Origin: Scalesia atractyloides
Taxonomy: Eukaryota > Streptophyta > Magnoliopsida > Asterales > Asteraceae
Assembly (NCBI GenBank): GCA_947069175.1
Contig: CAMTDV010000019.1
Location: 72,477,358 to 72,541,357 of the forward strand
Reading direction: 5' to 3'
DNA length: 64,000 nt
Shown here: piece after piece, positions 48,172 to 60,028 of the stretch
Layout: the number at the start of each line of letters is the position of its first letter
Numbering within the stretch: the stretch's first letter is position 1
Program-made: the position numbers and the translations under genes
The notes under the pieces: generated by a model
The model's database searches: none
Told to the model about the DNA's origin: nothing
The model's input: the letters and a program-made list of their open reading frames with translations, nothing else

Positions 48172-48183
48172 TGGTATCAGAGC
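48172..48183 (+). other. Primer-binding site, tRNA-Met initiator type
   Basis: TGGTATCAGAGC, three bases after the 5' LTR, is complementary to the 3' end of plant initiator tRNA-Met, the usual primer for minus-strand synthesis in these elements. Confidence 0.95.
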
Positions 48184-48983
48184 CATGACTATAGGGATAT
48201 AGGATAGGTTACTAGACTCTTAGAGCCTATACTATAGTTGATTAGAAATTTTTAAGATTTTTGTGTGTTACATGCCAAATTTCATGATGTTTATATGTTT
48301 TATGTTAAATGTTACATTCAATGTTATGCAAGCATGTTCATAAGTATATATTATCATATAATGCCTATCATGAATCATATTCTCATAACATATCATATCC
48401 ATGAAAGCACACACCACATCATTTTCATTATTGCTTTTACAATGATTTTTGTATTTTCAAATCTCATCAAAGTGAGTTCTCATGACGGGCATGTAGTAAC
48501 TGGAAGGGTACCAGTACCGGTAGTCGGAACGTCCTGTCTAGGCTGGCATTCGTATAAATCCAAAATAAAGGACCAGTTTGCCTACCTGGGGACTAACGAT
48601 GAGAGTACGAAGTACCTATTAGGCTAAAGCATGCTATACCAAACGTCGTGTGAGCTAACCCCACTTTGAGTTGTCATTGTGTCTACACCTGGACACGTTC
48701 CGACCATACAACTCGTAAACATATTTTGTGGTTTGCATTCGGGTGATGCGAGTGTTAAATCGCCAATACTAATGTGAATTCTACCAAGCCAATAGTCATG
48801 GGGGCCCACATGACTATACAGGTGAAGGTATGGGGGACATTTGAGGCCCAACATGAGCAAACCCAAAACATCCTATGTATGTAGTTGCATTATTGATATT
48901 TATGTTATTTTCATTTTCTTAAAGACACATGACACCTAAAAAGACTCCATAAACTCACAATCTTCTTATGTATGTTTCTGTAG
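48184..48983 (+). other. Untranslated leader of the gypsy element
   Basis: About 800 nt lie between the primer site and the gag ATG. Open frames at 48265-48627 and 48624-48866 match nothing known. A packaging signal would be expected here but cannot be defined from one copy. Confidence 0.6.
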
Positions 48984-50203
48984 ATGTCGACTAGACAACA
49001 ACGAGGGGGTAAAAGATCAGGAAGGTCTCACGAACGCTTGGCCACACAAATCGCGAAACAAATGGCCGCGGTGCTTCCTGACATTGTGGTTCAAGTACAA
49101 CAAGCTCTCGCCACAAATCCCACTAATCCTCCCCAACAACATGACCAGAACATCGGCAACCCTCCTACCAGCAAGTGCTCATACAAACATTTCAAGTCTT
49201 GCGATCCTCCTAAATTTGAAGGGACCGAAGGTGTCACTGCTCTCCTCCACTGGTTTGAGGAAATGGAAAACACCTTCCTCAACTGCGATTGTCCTGAGGA
49301 TCGCAAGGTTCGATACGCCACCGGGAGACTATTTGGGGTAGCTCTCACTTGGTGGAATACTGAAAAGGGGAAGAGGGGAATTGATGATGCAATGGCCTTA
49401 ACATGGGAGGAGTTAAGGGAAATCATGACGAGGCGATTCTGTCCTAGAAGTGAGATTAAGAAGCTAGAGGACGAATTTCATTCTTTAAAGCAAAAGGAGG
49501 GAGATCATACTTCCTACAACAAGAGGTTCTTAGAGTTGAACCAAATGGTCCCTAATTTGTTTACCCCAGTTTATCGCTTGATCGAGCATTATATTCGAGG
49601 TCTTCCCTCGAAAATTCAAGATTCAGTCCTCAGCACTTCGCCAGCAACACTTGAAGCTGCTATGGAGCTAGCGACTGAACTGACCGAGAATCGAATTCGC
49701 AACGGTAAGTTTAAGGAGGAAAAGAAGAAAGCCCCTGTTGAGGGCCAAACATCAAACCATTCCACCTCCTCCTCTAAGTTTGCTAACAAGAGGAAGCGTA
49801 ACACCAGAAACTTCGCTGTTACACAAACCAATTTCCGTATTCCTGCTGCACCCATTACCCAAGTTGCCCCTTCACCTGCACCATACAAAAGGCCATACTC
49901 GGGCCCGTTACCAAAATGCAACCGTTTCCAATACCACCACTTTCCCGATCATCCCTGCCAACATTGCACCGGCTGTGGTCGCGCAGGTCATACTGTTCAA
50001 ACCTGCCGCATGCCTCAGCGAACAAACCGCCACCAGCCTTCAACCCAAACCCACCAACAAATAATGGGTCAGCCCAACAACCCCTACTATTACCACCTAC
50101 CCAACATTTAGCCCAAACATACTACCAACCCAACTATCCCATGGTACAACCTATGCGGGCTTGCTACAATTGTGGAGACCCAAACCATTTTAGAAACACT
50201 TGT
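48984..50203 (+). pseudogene. gypsy gag (capsid and zinc knuckles), frameshifted
   Basis: The main frame (48984-50111, 375 codons) has the gypsy capsid core (FEGTEGVTALLHWFEEMEN, WWNTEKGKRG, a YIRGLP motif) and a zinc knuckle CTGCGRAGHTVQTC at residues 328-341. A second knuckle, CYNCGDPNHFRNTC, lies in another frame at 50162-50203, the same frame as pol. A frameshift between about 50040 and 50110 therefore separates the two. The gag start is the first ATG in the frame and follows a stop-free context. Confidence 0.92.
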
Positions 50204-52336
50204 CCAAGGTTGGTGAACATTATTCATGCTTAGGCCCAAGCCAATCCGGTGAATCAAGCGAACCAAGCTCCTCCACCTGCAAGAGGAAGGGCTTTCAACA
50301 TCAACGCTAATTAGGCTAGAGCTGACGGCAATGTGGTTAACGGTACGTTCCTTATCAATGGTAGATATGCATCCATGTTGTTTGATACTGGCGCGGATAA
50401 AAGTTTGGTGTCCTTAGAGTTTGAACCTATCCTAAACCAAAATCGTGATAAGCTCATGAAATCCATAACAGTAGAAGTTGCTGACGGGAAACCGGTCTCA
50501 TTAAACTCTATTATACGCAACTGTACACTCACCTTAAACGACCACGACTTTCCAGTTGACTTTATTCCTATGAAGTTGGGAAGTTTTGATATCATAATTG
50601 GTATGGACTGGCTCAGTCAACATCAGGCAGAAGTTGTATGCCGCGAAAAGTTTATACGCATTCCTCTTTCAAACGGTCAGACTCTACGAATCTTTGGAGA
50701 AACCTCGTTGAAGGGGCTCAGCTTAATGTCCTGTCTCCAAGCTCAAAAATATCTTCGCAAGAATTATGTCACGTTTTTAGCTCATATCATCAAAAAGGGA
50801 ACCATGGAGAAGAAACTTGAAGACATCCCAGTAGTAAAAGATTTCCCACAAATTTTTCCTGACGACATTTCAGGACTTCCTCCAGTTAGAGAAGTCGAAT
50901 TCCGTATTGATCTTATACCTGGTGCTACACCAGTTGCAAAGTCTCCTTATAGGTTAGCCCCCTCTGAAATGCAAGAGCTAGCCAGTCAATTGCAAGAGTT
51001 GACTGACAAGGGATTCATACGTCCTAGCTCCTCGCCTTGGGGTGCACCTGTCCTTTTTGTGAAGAAGAAAGATGGATCGTTTCGCATGTGCATCGACTAC
51101 AGAGAACTCAACAAGTTAACAATCAAGAATCGCTATCCATTACCTCGCATTGATGATCTTCTTGACCAACTTCAAGGTGCCAGCTGCTTTTCAAAAATCG
51201 ACCTTCGATCTGGTTATCATCAACTTAGAGTACATGAAGAAGACGTCCCAAAGACTGCTTTCCGAACTCGTTATGGTCATTATGAATTCATGGTCATGCC
51301 ATTTGGTTTAACCAACGCTCCAGCTGTCTTCATGGATCTAATGAACAGAGTCTGCAAACCTTATCTCGATCGTTTTGTTATAGTCTTCATCGTCGACATC
51401 CTCATTTATTCAAAATCTAAGTCTGATCATGAGCGACATCTTCGACTCATCCTTACACTTCTAGAGAATGAAAAGCTTTACGCCAAATTCTCCAAATGCA
51501 AATTCTGGTTAAAAGAGGTGCAATTCCTCGGGCATGTAGTCAATGACAAGGGAATACATGTCGACCCCTCAAAGATCAAAGCGGTACAAGAATGGCAAGC
51601 GCCACGTACACCAACTGAAGTAAGGTCTTTTCTTGGTTTGGCTGGTTATTATCGTCGTTTCATTTCAAACTTCTCACGCATTGCTGTACCACTCACGGCT
51701 TTAACTCATAAGGGAAAACCTTTCATATGGGGACTCAAGCAAGAAGAAGCCTTCCAAACCCTTAAACAAAAACTCTGTGATGCACCAATCCTCACACTGC
51801 CTGAAGGTTGTGATGATTTCGTGGATTATTGCGACGCGTCAGGGCAAGGTTTAGGCTGTGTCCTAATGCAAAGAGTAAAGGTTATAGCGTATGCTTCGAG
51901 ACAACTCAAGACTCATGAGAAGAACTACACCACCCATGACCTAGAACTTGGAGCCGTTGTGTTCGCTCTTAAGATATGGAGACATTATCTCTACGGTACT
52001 AAGTGTGAAATATACACTGACCACAAGAGTCTTCAACATATCTTCAATTAAAAGGAGTTAAACATGAGGCAACGAAGATGGGTCGAACTTCTAAATGACT
52101 ACGACTGTGAAATTCGGTACCACCCTGGCAAAGCAAATGTGGTGGCTGATGCACTCAGTCGAAAGGGTTATGTGAACTCCATTCGTCTTCTATGTTCGCA
52201 AATCATAACTGACATTAAAGATCAAATTCGAGAAGCCCAACATGTTTCAATAACGGAGGAGATGTACGAAAGGAGCTGTCCTGTGGAGCTGAACTTAAAA
52301 TTGAAACTAAATCTGACGGTATTCTGTACTATCTAG
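50204..52336 (+). pseudogene. gypsy protease, reverse transcriptase and RNase H with stops
   Basis: The frame runs from the gag knuckle with TAG at 50231-50233 and TAG at 50312-50314, then an open stretch 50333-52048, TAA at 52049-52051, and an open stretch to about 52265. The protease site is LFDTGAD. RT motifs (FRMCIDYRELNKLT, FSKIDLRSGYHQ) are intact, but the catalytic block reads FIVDIL where FIDDIL is expected: codon 51392-51394 (GTC) gives Val for the first Asp. RNase H has DASGQGLGC and TDHKSLQHIFN, cut by the TAA. The part after 52064 ends in HPGKANVVADALSRK. A frameshift near 52265-52290 follows. The enzyme is almost surely dead. Confidence 0.93.
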
Positions 52337-53647
52337 ATCGCATATGGATTCCTGACCACAACAACCTTCGTGAAATTCTTATGAATGAGGCTCACAAAAC
52401 ACGATACTCTATACACCCAGGAGCCGATAAGATGTATCAAGACCTGATACACCTATTGGTGGCCTGGAATGAAAAAGGATATTGCTATTTTTGTTTCCAA
52501 GTGCCTTACGTGTTCCAAGGTAAAAGCTGAACACCAAAGACCCTCAGGACTTCTAGTCCAACCTGAAATACCTGTATGGAAGTGGGAAAACATAACCATG
52601 GATTTCATTACCGGGTTACCTCGCACTTCTGGTGGGTATGACACTATATGGGTAATCATTGACCGACTTACAAAATTAGCTCACTTTATTCCTATCCGCG
52701 AAGATTTCAAGAACGAAAAGCTAGCTCGTATTTATATCAGCGAAATCGTAAGCCGACATGGTGTACCGTTAAGCATTATTTCAGATCGTGATGGTCGTTT
52801 CACTTCACGAACATGGCAAGCAGTACAAGCCGCCTTGGGTACGCGATTAGATCTCAGTACCGCTTATCACCCTCAAACTGATGGACAATCTGAACGCAAC
52901 ATTCAAACTCTTGAAGATATGCTTCGAGCATGTGTCATAGACTTCAAGGGAAATTGGGACGCTCATCTACCATTAGTTGAATTTTCGTACAACAGCTATC
53001 ATTCAAGCATCGGCATGGCACCTTTTGAAGCTTTATATGGTCGTAAGTGCCGATCTCCAGTATGTTGGCACGAAATTGGGGAAGCTCAAATCACTGGTCC
53101 AGAATTGATTCAAGAAACCACAGACAAGATCCATCAAATTCGAAACAATCTTCTAGCGGCTCAAAGTCGTCAAAAGAGTTATGCAGATAAACGACGGAAG
53201 CCTTTAGAGTTTAACGTTGGTGATCATGTACTTTTAAAAGTATCACCGTGGAAGGGAGTAGTTCGTTTTGGTCAAAAAGGCAAGCTAGCACCACGCTACG
53301 TAGGACCTTTCAAGATACTCGAAAGAGTAGGACCTGTAGCATACAAGCTTGATCTACCAGAAGAACTCAACAGGATTCATCCCACATTCAACGTATCAAA
53401 CTTGAAGAAGTGCCTCGCTGATGAAAACCTCCACATTCCTCTGGAAGATATTCAGATTGATGAATCTATGCATTTTATTGAAAGACCTGTAGAGATCATG
53501 GACTTCAGAGAAAAACGTCTACGACGAAGTCGCATTCCAATTGTTAGGGTACGCTGGAAGTCGAAACGGGGACCTGAGTTTACTTGGGAACGTGAAGACT
53601 CAATGCGTGAAAAATACCCGCATCTTTTTCCTACTACTACTACTTAA
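52290..53647 (+). pseudogene. gypsy integrase with chromodomain-like tail, frameshifted at its start
   Basis: The zinc-binding H-H part (52390-52440) is in another frame from the rest, with a shift near 52440-52460. From 52469 the frame stays open for 392 codons: CLTC (zinc ligands), then the catalytic triad D45, D106 and E142 with 35 residues between the last two (DD35E), intact. A GPY/F-like segment (PRYVGPFKILERVGPVAYKL) follows, and then the tail (RRSRIPIVRVRWKSK, FTWEREDSMREKYPHLF) typical of the chromodomain of Tekay elements, thought to steer integration into heterochromatin. Stop at 53645-53647. Confidence 0.93.
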
Positions 53648-53665
53648 ATTTCGGGACGAAATTCC

Positions 53666-53681
53666 TAAAAGTAGGGGATAC
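53666..53681 (+). other. Polypurine tract
   Basis: AAAAGTAGGGGATAC directly precedes the 3' LTR; it is the expected primer site for plus-strand synthesis. Confidence 0.85.
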
Positions 53682-53870
53682 TGTAACATTTGTCAAAAAC
53701 GGGTTTTCCAAACCCGCTTCGTTTTGTAATCGAATATCAAGTTATAAATGTCACGTTGCGTATTTATGGCTATTTTAATTTTTTAATGATGCATAATTAA
53801 TAAACAAACTAAACTATAAAAGTTAAAATTGATAAAAAGTAAAAATAAAATAATTAAAAAGAGAATGAGG

Positions 53871-53948
53871 CTGCCGGGACTCGAACCCGGGTCAGCCGGA
53901 AAAGAACTCAAAGCTTTATCACACACACCTATCACCACTCCGCCACTT
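53871..53948 (-). other. Antisense tRNA-like module, intact form (3' LTR)
   Basis: On the minus strand GTGGCGGAGTGGTG (A-box-like) is followed by CCGGGTTCGAGTCCCGG, a perfect T-stem and B-box. A T-run follows within about 20 nt on that strand. No acceptor stem. Confidence 0.78.
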
Positions 53949-54780
53949 GTTGTTTTCTGTAAACATTAGGAAACAATTAAATTTTATTATCTATCACAAA
54001 TTAATCCGGTTACGCCAACTGTAACCGAAATCGGTCACCAAACGTCCAAAAACGTTTGATAATACGCGGTTTACCGATTATAACCGCTACACCGACGTTC
54101 TCAATCAAGGTTGCCTTGAATGAACTTGAATTCTAGAAGTGAATCGGTTTCTATAACCGAAAACTTTCAATTCCAGAATTACTTCAATCTTTGTTCTCTC
54201 TCACGACTCAAACACACTCGGAAAGCTCTCAATTACATTTCCGCACAATTTTCAGTTCGCCGGAGAATCTAATTGGACTCGCCGGACTTTCGCCGGAAAA
54301 CCGTATTCTCCATCAAAACAGTAAGTCTTTCGATTCTTTCGTGGTCAATCAATTGTTAAGCTATTGCTAACCCAAACCTTTCAATCGGAATCAAATTCAG
54401 ACGTCGTTATCAGATACTTCCTGCTCGCCGGAAAACCTCTGAAAGTTCTTATCTTCCGCTGTAAAACGGTATGGACATTCAAACTTTCTGTTAACTCTTG
54501 TTTAGCACTTCAATTCCACAATTAGCTAATCAAAACTGTTAAATTGCTCGCTCAGTTGAAGTTCATAAAAACAGAGCCGACGCCTTGCCGGAATTCTAAG
54601 ACAAATCATTCCTCCGGTATGTTTGCTTCCAACACCGTCTCTGTCATTTCATTTTAGTCTTATGAATGTTGTTAATCGTTTTAAAACGAGAAACAGTTGG
54701 GTAAATCGCTGTCTGTAAAAATTAGCGAAGAAGATGAACTGTGTTAACACTATAAGGATAATTAAAATCGGTATTTTAAA

Positions 54781-55196
54781 CGGGTTAGACACACAGTCCA
54801 GCGGTGGACTGTGTGCAAACAATACGCACACGCCGCGAGTTCGATCCCTGATACACACACCCTCTCTGTAATAAAGGTGTTTTATTTTTCTAACTGAACC
54901 GGATTAACTTACGTTAGTTGTTAAGTATAATAAAAATCTGTATATTAACCAAGTTAGACACACAGTCCAGCGGTGGACTGTGTGTAACGTTAAAGCACAG
55001 GTCCCGGGTTCGAGACCTGTTGGTGACACCGGTTCGATGATTTAAAATATTTTTGAAAATACAAGAATTTTGAATAAACTGAGTTAGTATATAAGTATAA
55101 TTAAAACAGAATTATTTCGGGTTAGACACGTAGCTCAGTTGGTAGAGCTGCGTGCACGCGAACGGGTGGTCTTGGGTTCGAGCCTCACCCGGCGCA
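54781..55196 (+). repeat. Three-unit tRNA-like array, period about 169 bp (3' LTR)
   Basis: Unit heads are at 54784, 54953 and 55121. Hairpins and B-boxes are as in the 5' LTR; unit 3 (55118-55196) has the A-box and D-arm TAGCTCAGTTGGTAGAGC and B-box GGGTTCGAGCC. A short GGTCAAC repeat follows at about 55216-55250, then T-runs. Confidence 0.88.
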
Positions 55197-56344
55197 TACA
55201 ATTACACAATAAAACGGTCAACAAGTCAAACGGTCAACGGTCAACGGTCGCAAAAGTCAACATATTTTTATATTTTTATTTATTTAATTTAATTTAAAAA
55301 TAAATTAAAATACTTAAAAATAATGTTTTTAAAGATAGGAAATAGCCTTAAACTCACAAAAATATATCTAAAAATCTTATTAAAATCATTAATAAAATCC
55401 ACTCATTTACTATATTTTTCCGTTATTATTTAGGTTAGTTAAATCTCGTTGTTCAATCCTTCCAACTCGTGCGCATCTCATCATCTCCAACCAAACGCAC
55501 CCAATGTGAGTGAATCTTTACAAATTCCCCGTTTTAATCACGTTTTTGGGGTGTATCATGTGTCTTGCCATTTATTATATTTAAATCATTGTGCATACGT
55601 CATATCGTGAACAAATGTGTATTCAGCTTGTTTCAACCGTTTGTGTGGTTATTGTTAGATTTAATTTATTATTTCTTGTACATGCAAGTTCATAGGCCGC
55701 CGCTCCCCATTACATTATGAGCGTTGAGCATGTTCCCCATTACATTATGAGCGTGAACCTGGCGTGCCAACATACGATCGGCTCCGTTTGATTGAGCCTT
55801 GATCGCACAGACATTTATCATTTTCAGTACATGCAATACGATCGGCTCCGTTTGATTGAGCCTTGATCGCACAGTTTCATTCATGTTATATATTTATGCA
55901 AGTTAGTATATGTCATTGTATGTTATTGTATGTTATAGTTTGTGGTTGACACTGTTACTGATTGATTATTTACATTTGCTCACTTATGATTATGCACAAT
56001 TTTTCCTTGATAAAATAACAAGAAAATTAATAATAAATGTTTATCTAACAAGGTTCACTCGCCAACTTATGTTGACCCAAAAACCCCCATTTTTACACAT
56101 GATACAGGTGAACCAGCTGCAGCAAGAAACACATAGGATTGGCCTAGAAGAATAAACTGGTTTAGAGCTTGGATTGTTTAGTTGGCTATTTTTCTTTGTA
56201 TTTGTATGGACATGTTTGGATTATTGAGAATGTAATTTTGACTTTAATAAATATGAAACATATTAGTAAATATCATGAGCTTTGGTGATAACCAAATTAT
56301 GCCCCGACTCTTATTCTGTTGCGGGTCGGGGTGTGGACAGTTTC

Positions 56345-57427
56345 GCCCATAACTTCTTCGTTTCAACTCCGTTTTCTTCACCATTTTCTTATACGGATTC
56401 GTGATTCATTTTTCTTTCTTCTCAACAACTTAAATATCCATTTCCATTCCATGAGAATCCATCACTAAGCCCAAACCTTCTCCTGTGTTCTCGTTTCTCC
56501 AACGTTTAAGCTCGTTTTCACTTCTGGAACCCTGCAAAGCACACAAAACATAATTATATACAAAAACAATGATAAAACGACACAAAACGACTCAAATTAT
56601 TATACAAACCATACATGGAAACATATGTAATTTACATTACATCAGTCACCGACCAACCAACGCCTCTAACAATCATGGACCAGAATAACCACTCTCGTAT
56701 TCATCGTTACGATACCTCTTGTTTACAAACCACACCTCGATTAGTGAGTCACCACCATTAAATCAGAGACGACGACCGTTGTCAGTCACGACCACTGGAA
56801 GTACGTTGATGTGCACACCACAAACGCCTTATCACCGGTTGTGACCATTCTTTGCATTTATTTCGTGACCTGTGTGCCGAGTTTCGTTTTCGATTCACGA
56901 TATGCCATCGGCGATCAATACTTTGAAACAAATGTGCCCTTCAAGTGGCTTTGTCCATTCTGACTAAGTAAGATTACTCCAATTCTTGCTAAATTCGTTC
57001 AATGCAATTTTGTGATGATGTTCCGAGGATAAGGATGGATGGGTATTCCGGCAAATAAGGTGATTTAAAATCATTTTCCTTTAATAAATTGAGGTGACTA
57101 TAAGCCTTTTCATGTTTGTTAGTAACCACATATATTTTTTTTTATATATGTATGTGTAATTAGGTGTATGTTTTATACAATAAGTAATTAGTTTAACTTG
57201 CAAAATAAATTATTTATATAATTTAGCCTTTAAAATTTAGAGAGATTAGCTTTTATGTTAAATTCAAATAATTATCTTGTGATTTCTAGCCAAACAAATT
57301 ACCATTATATATATATGCGTTGATACTTGTAAGTAAATCACAAGCTTCATGAAACCTTTTTCTTTACGCATGAAGTTGACTAAACCTTTGACCATGATAA
57401 TACATGATACTAGTGTTTAAAAGGGCA
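56345..57427. other. Intergenic DNA
   Basis: It continues the host sequence split by the gypsy element (starts GCCCATAACTTC). No gene, tandem repeat or element end is clear. Confidence 0.5.
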
Positions 57428-58505
57428 TGTTAAATTGGTTTTTATGAACCATTAGTTGACAATCACATTTTGACATTTTGTCAACAATGGTATGTTATAA
57501 AAAGTTAATTGTTGAACCTATAAAAGAACAAATGATTGCAAAAGCCAAAATATGCTAATCTTATCAAGAATAATACAAGTCATGAAGAGCAACTCCTCCC
57601 AAAGATAGTGAAACTTGAACACTAACAGAAGATCTGTTTTGAAGACTCAAAGATCTGTTGAAAAGATCAATGTTCATGAAGTATAAAAGTCTATTGAAGA
57701 ACAAAGCACTGATGAGAAGAACTAAACATTTGTTTTTAGGCTTGAACAGATGTTTAGTATTAACAAACAGAGGTTCTTAAAACATAAGATACCAATACAA
57801 CAGAGTCTGTAAAAACAGCTGTTATGAGTCTTAGAACAGAGGATAAGATTCATCAGATGATTCTAACATATGAGGAATCTTTTCTGTTATGAATGTTAAA
57901 TGTCGTTATCGGGGTGATGTCAGCCTTGATAACTAACAGATGTTTGTACTTCCTATAAGGATATCTCACCTGTTAGAGATCTATTTATCACTATCACACA
58001 AAACATTCCTTTTGTACGAACAAAGTGTAGTGATCATGCTTAGGTGGAATGATATTCGTACATGTATATGTAGTCTTTTGATTATAATCGAAAACATTAT
58101 GACACCTTTCCAAGTTTGTGTTTGTGTTTAATTCCGCTGCATTCATTTTATTTCCATTTATAATTCATACAATTCACCATCTGTTCACTGTTCCAAAGAA
58201 AAACACACAAAAACTCAAACTCAGATCCTAACAATTGGTATCAGAGCTAGATCACATTAAATTTGACTTAACAAAGAGATCAACTCATATAATTAGTAAC
58301 CAATTGTTCACTGAATCGAATTAGTTAGTTAATGTATCAAATTCACAAAGTTTTTGAACGAGACTCTGTTTTTCAAAACGATCAAAAGGATGTCTCAAAA
58401 CAATCATGATCCCCATAACATTGGTTTCTGTAAGAAGCCTACGATGCTTGTCAGATCTGAATATAATATATGGCAACGCCGAATGGCCCATATTCTTGCT
58501 CAATA
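57428..58505 (+). mobile_element. Sire/Maximus-like copia: 5' LTR, primer site, gag fragment
   Basis: The LTR is about 57428-58233, ending CTCAGATCCTAACA. The primer-binding site TGGTATCAGAGC is at 58236-58247. A gag start at 58390 reads MSQNNHDPHNIGF, then EYNIWQRRMAHILAQ, the usual N-terminus of such copia gag proteins, but similarity ends near 58505. The left LTR limit is a guess from the TGTTAAATT start. Confidence 0.65.
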
Positions 58506-58552
58506 TATGGTTTCAGTAACACTGTTTTCAGTAAGAAACCTCCCAATTACAA

Positions 58553-60000
58553 AAGGGAGTTTTCATTCACTTTCTCTTCTCTTCTTTCATGAATTCTTGA
58601 TTCTTCTTCTTTGGGACAACCTCTAGGAGTGTTTCCACAAGTTACCATGGTAAACTAGGTTGGAACATCACCATTTTGAGGTCCAAAGGGAGTTTAAATT
58701 AATTTTTTTTATCAAAACTTTTCAAAACCATGTTCATCCTACTCCATTTATTAAACACCCTCAAGTTGCCACAAATCCCATTGTTTGGATAGGTTGGATT
58801 GAAGATTGTTCTAGAAATGATAGGTGTTTTGACTCACTTCTAAGTCCCTAAACAACTTCCAAGTAAAAAAATGAACAAGACTACACCAAGTCTCCAAACA
58901 ATATCCATGTTTGGAATGCACTCGTCTAGTCAAGTCATTTGGTTGTTTAGGTGAATTTGATGGTTTGTTTATCTAAGTAGCTTCCAAGAAATCAAAGTGA
59001 ATCAACCACACCTCATCTCCAACATATGCCATGTTGGGTTTGTACACGTCTTGGTTGCTCTCATTTGAATACTTAGTGAATTTAGATACTTGTAGTTTAC
59101 ATACTTATGTTTCGTGACCATCTGGATCATCATTGTGATCATTTGTGTATTGGTGAACGATTAGGTTAATGGATTCATCCAACCCATGCATGACCATACT
59201 TGACAATCTATGACTTAGACTTAGAATTATAACTATATACATACTTATATATAATCCAAAACCAAACCATGATACCTACCAAAATAATGGTAGGATATTA
59301 TGTGTTAAGGAGGATAATATCTTAGTTCTTGATTCCTCAAGTTTGGACTTCTAATGGGTGAACTAGTGCCAATGAAAAACAACAAAACATAGTGTCCAAA
59401 TGAGTGTCTAGACAAAGATGTATTTTTGTATATTTTCATACTTATAAATTCCCGAATCCATAAACTCACACACCTTTATTTATCCTTTAGGATAACCTTG
59501 GTGTTCCATCATTTAGACCATTCAAGACTCAATTTGTGGAAAACATTTGCAAACCGTGATATACTCGAGCTTCTTTCATTTTAAACCACTTTTGGGTGTA
59601 ACATGTATAATTTATCAAATTCACAAGACACACATACAATCAATCTTATGCAAACACTCAATCTATTAAAAACATGCTACTTGTTATACTTGACATGTAT
59701 ACATGCTAGAATACATTCATGCAATCAACTTATCATTAACTTCGCGAGCCTACCTTAATATGTATAACGCTATAGGAGTAGCACACCCCCATTTTCGGGT
59801 AATTGTTGAGTATTCTATCATAACGGTCTTGTTCACTTGCTGACAAGATTACGCTACTGGACACCTTGATTTGACACCTGGTTATGCATGCTAGTATGGT
59901 TGTTAAACTTAGCATAAAAATTTGCCATGTTGGATTTGAGACTTTTATCATATAAGCTATGTAGACCAAACTTGTATGCTCAACGACCTATTTTGTGTGT
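58553..60000 (+). repeat. Gypsy LTR fragment, lacking its start
   Basis: It is alignable in pieces to about 60810-62000 (CCTCTAGGAGTGTTTCC, CATCACCATTTTGAGGTCC, TAGGATAACCTTGGTGTTCC). The block ATAACGCTATAGGAGTA near 59763 matches the inverse of the solo LTR 32524-34924. Short frames inside are not genes. Confidence 0.55.
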
Positions 60001-60028
60001 GTGTATGTGTTTTTTTTAACGACGATTA

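Larger units (their letters stand above)
53682..56339 (+). repeat. 3' LTR of the gypsy element, 2658 bp
   Basis: Ends TGTAACATTTGTC and GGTCGGGGTGTGGACA. It has the same layout as the 5' LTR without the private segment of 46478-46608. Confidence 0.95.
45404..56344 (+). mobile_element. Ty3/gypsy chromovirus, Tekay/Del type, complete length
   Basis: The element is 45409-56339 (10,931 bp) with a 5-bp target duplication GTTTC at 45404-45408 and 56340-56344. Parts in order: 5' LTR, primer-binding site, leader of about 800 nt, gag, protease, RT, RNase H, integrase with chromodomain-like tail, polypurine tract, 3' LTR. The order RT before integrase defines gypsy; long LTRs and the C-terminal chromodomain-like tail fit the Tekay (Del) lineage. 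By eye the LTRs differ at about 30 positions besides one large indel, near 1%, so insertion is recent. The coding region is broken by at least three stops and three frameshifts, and the RT catalytic site is mutated. Confidence 0.95.

Noticed and set aside
48265..48627. Extra ORF in the gypsy leader as an accessory gene
   Set aside because: 120 codons with hydrophobic, His/Ile-rich text and no known domain; no start context or conservation can be shown from one copy.
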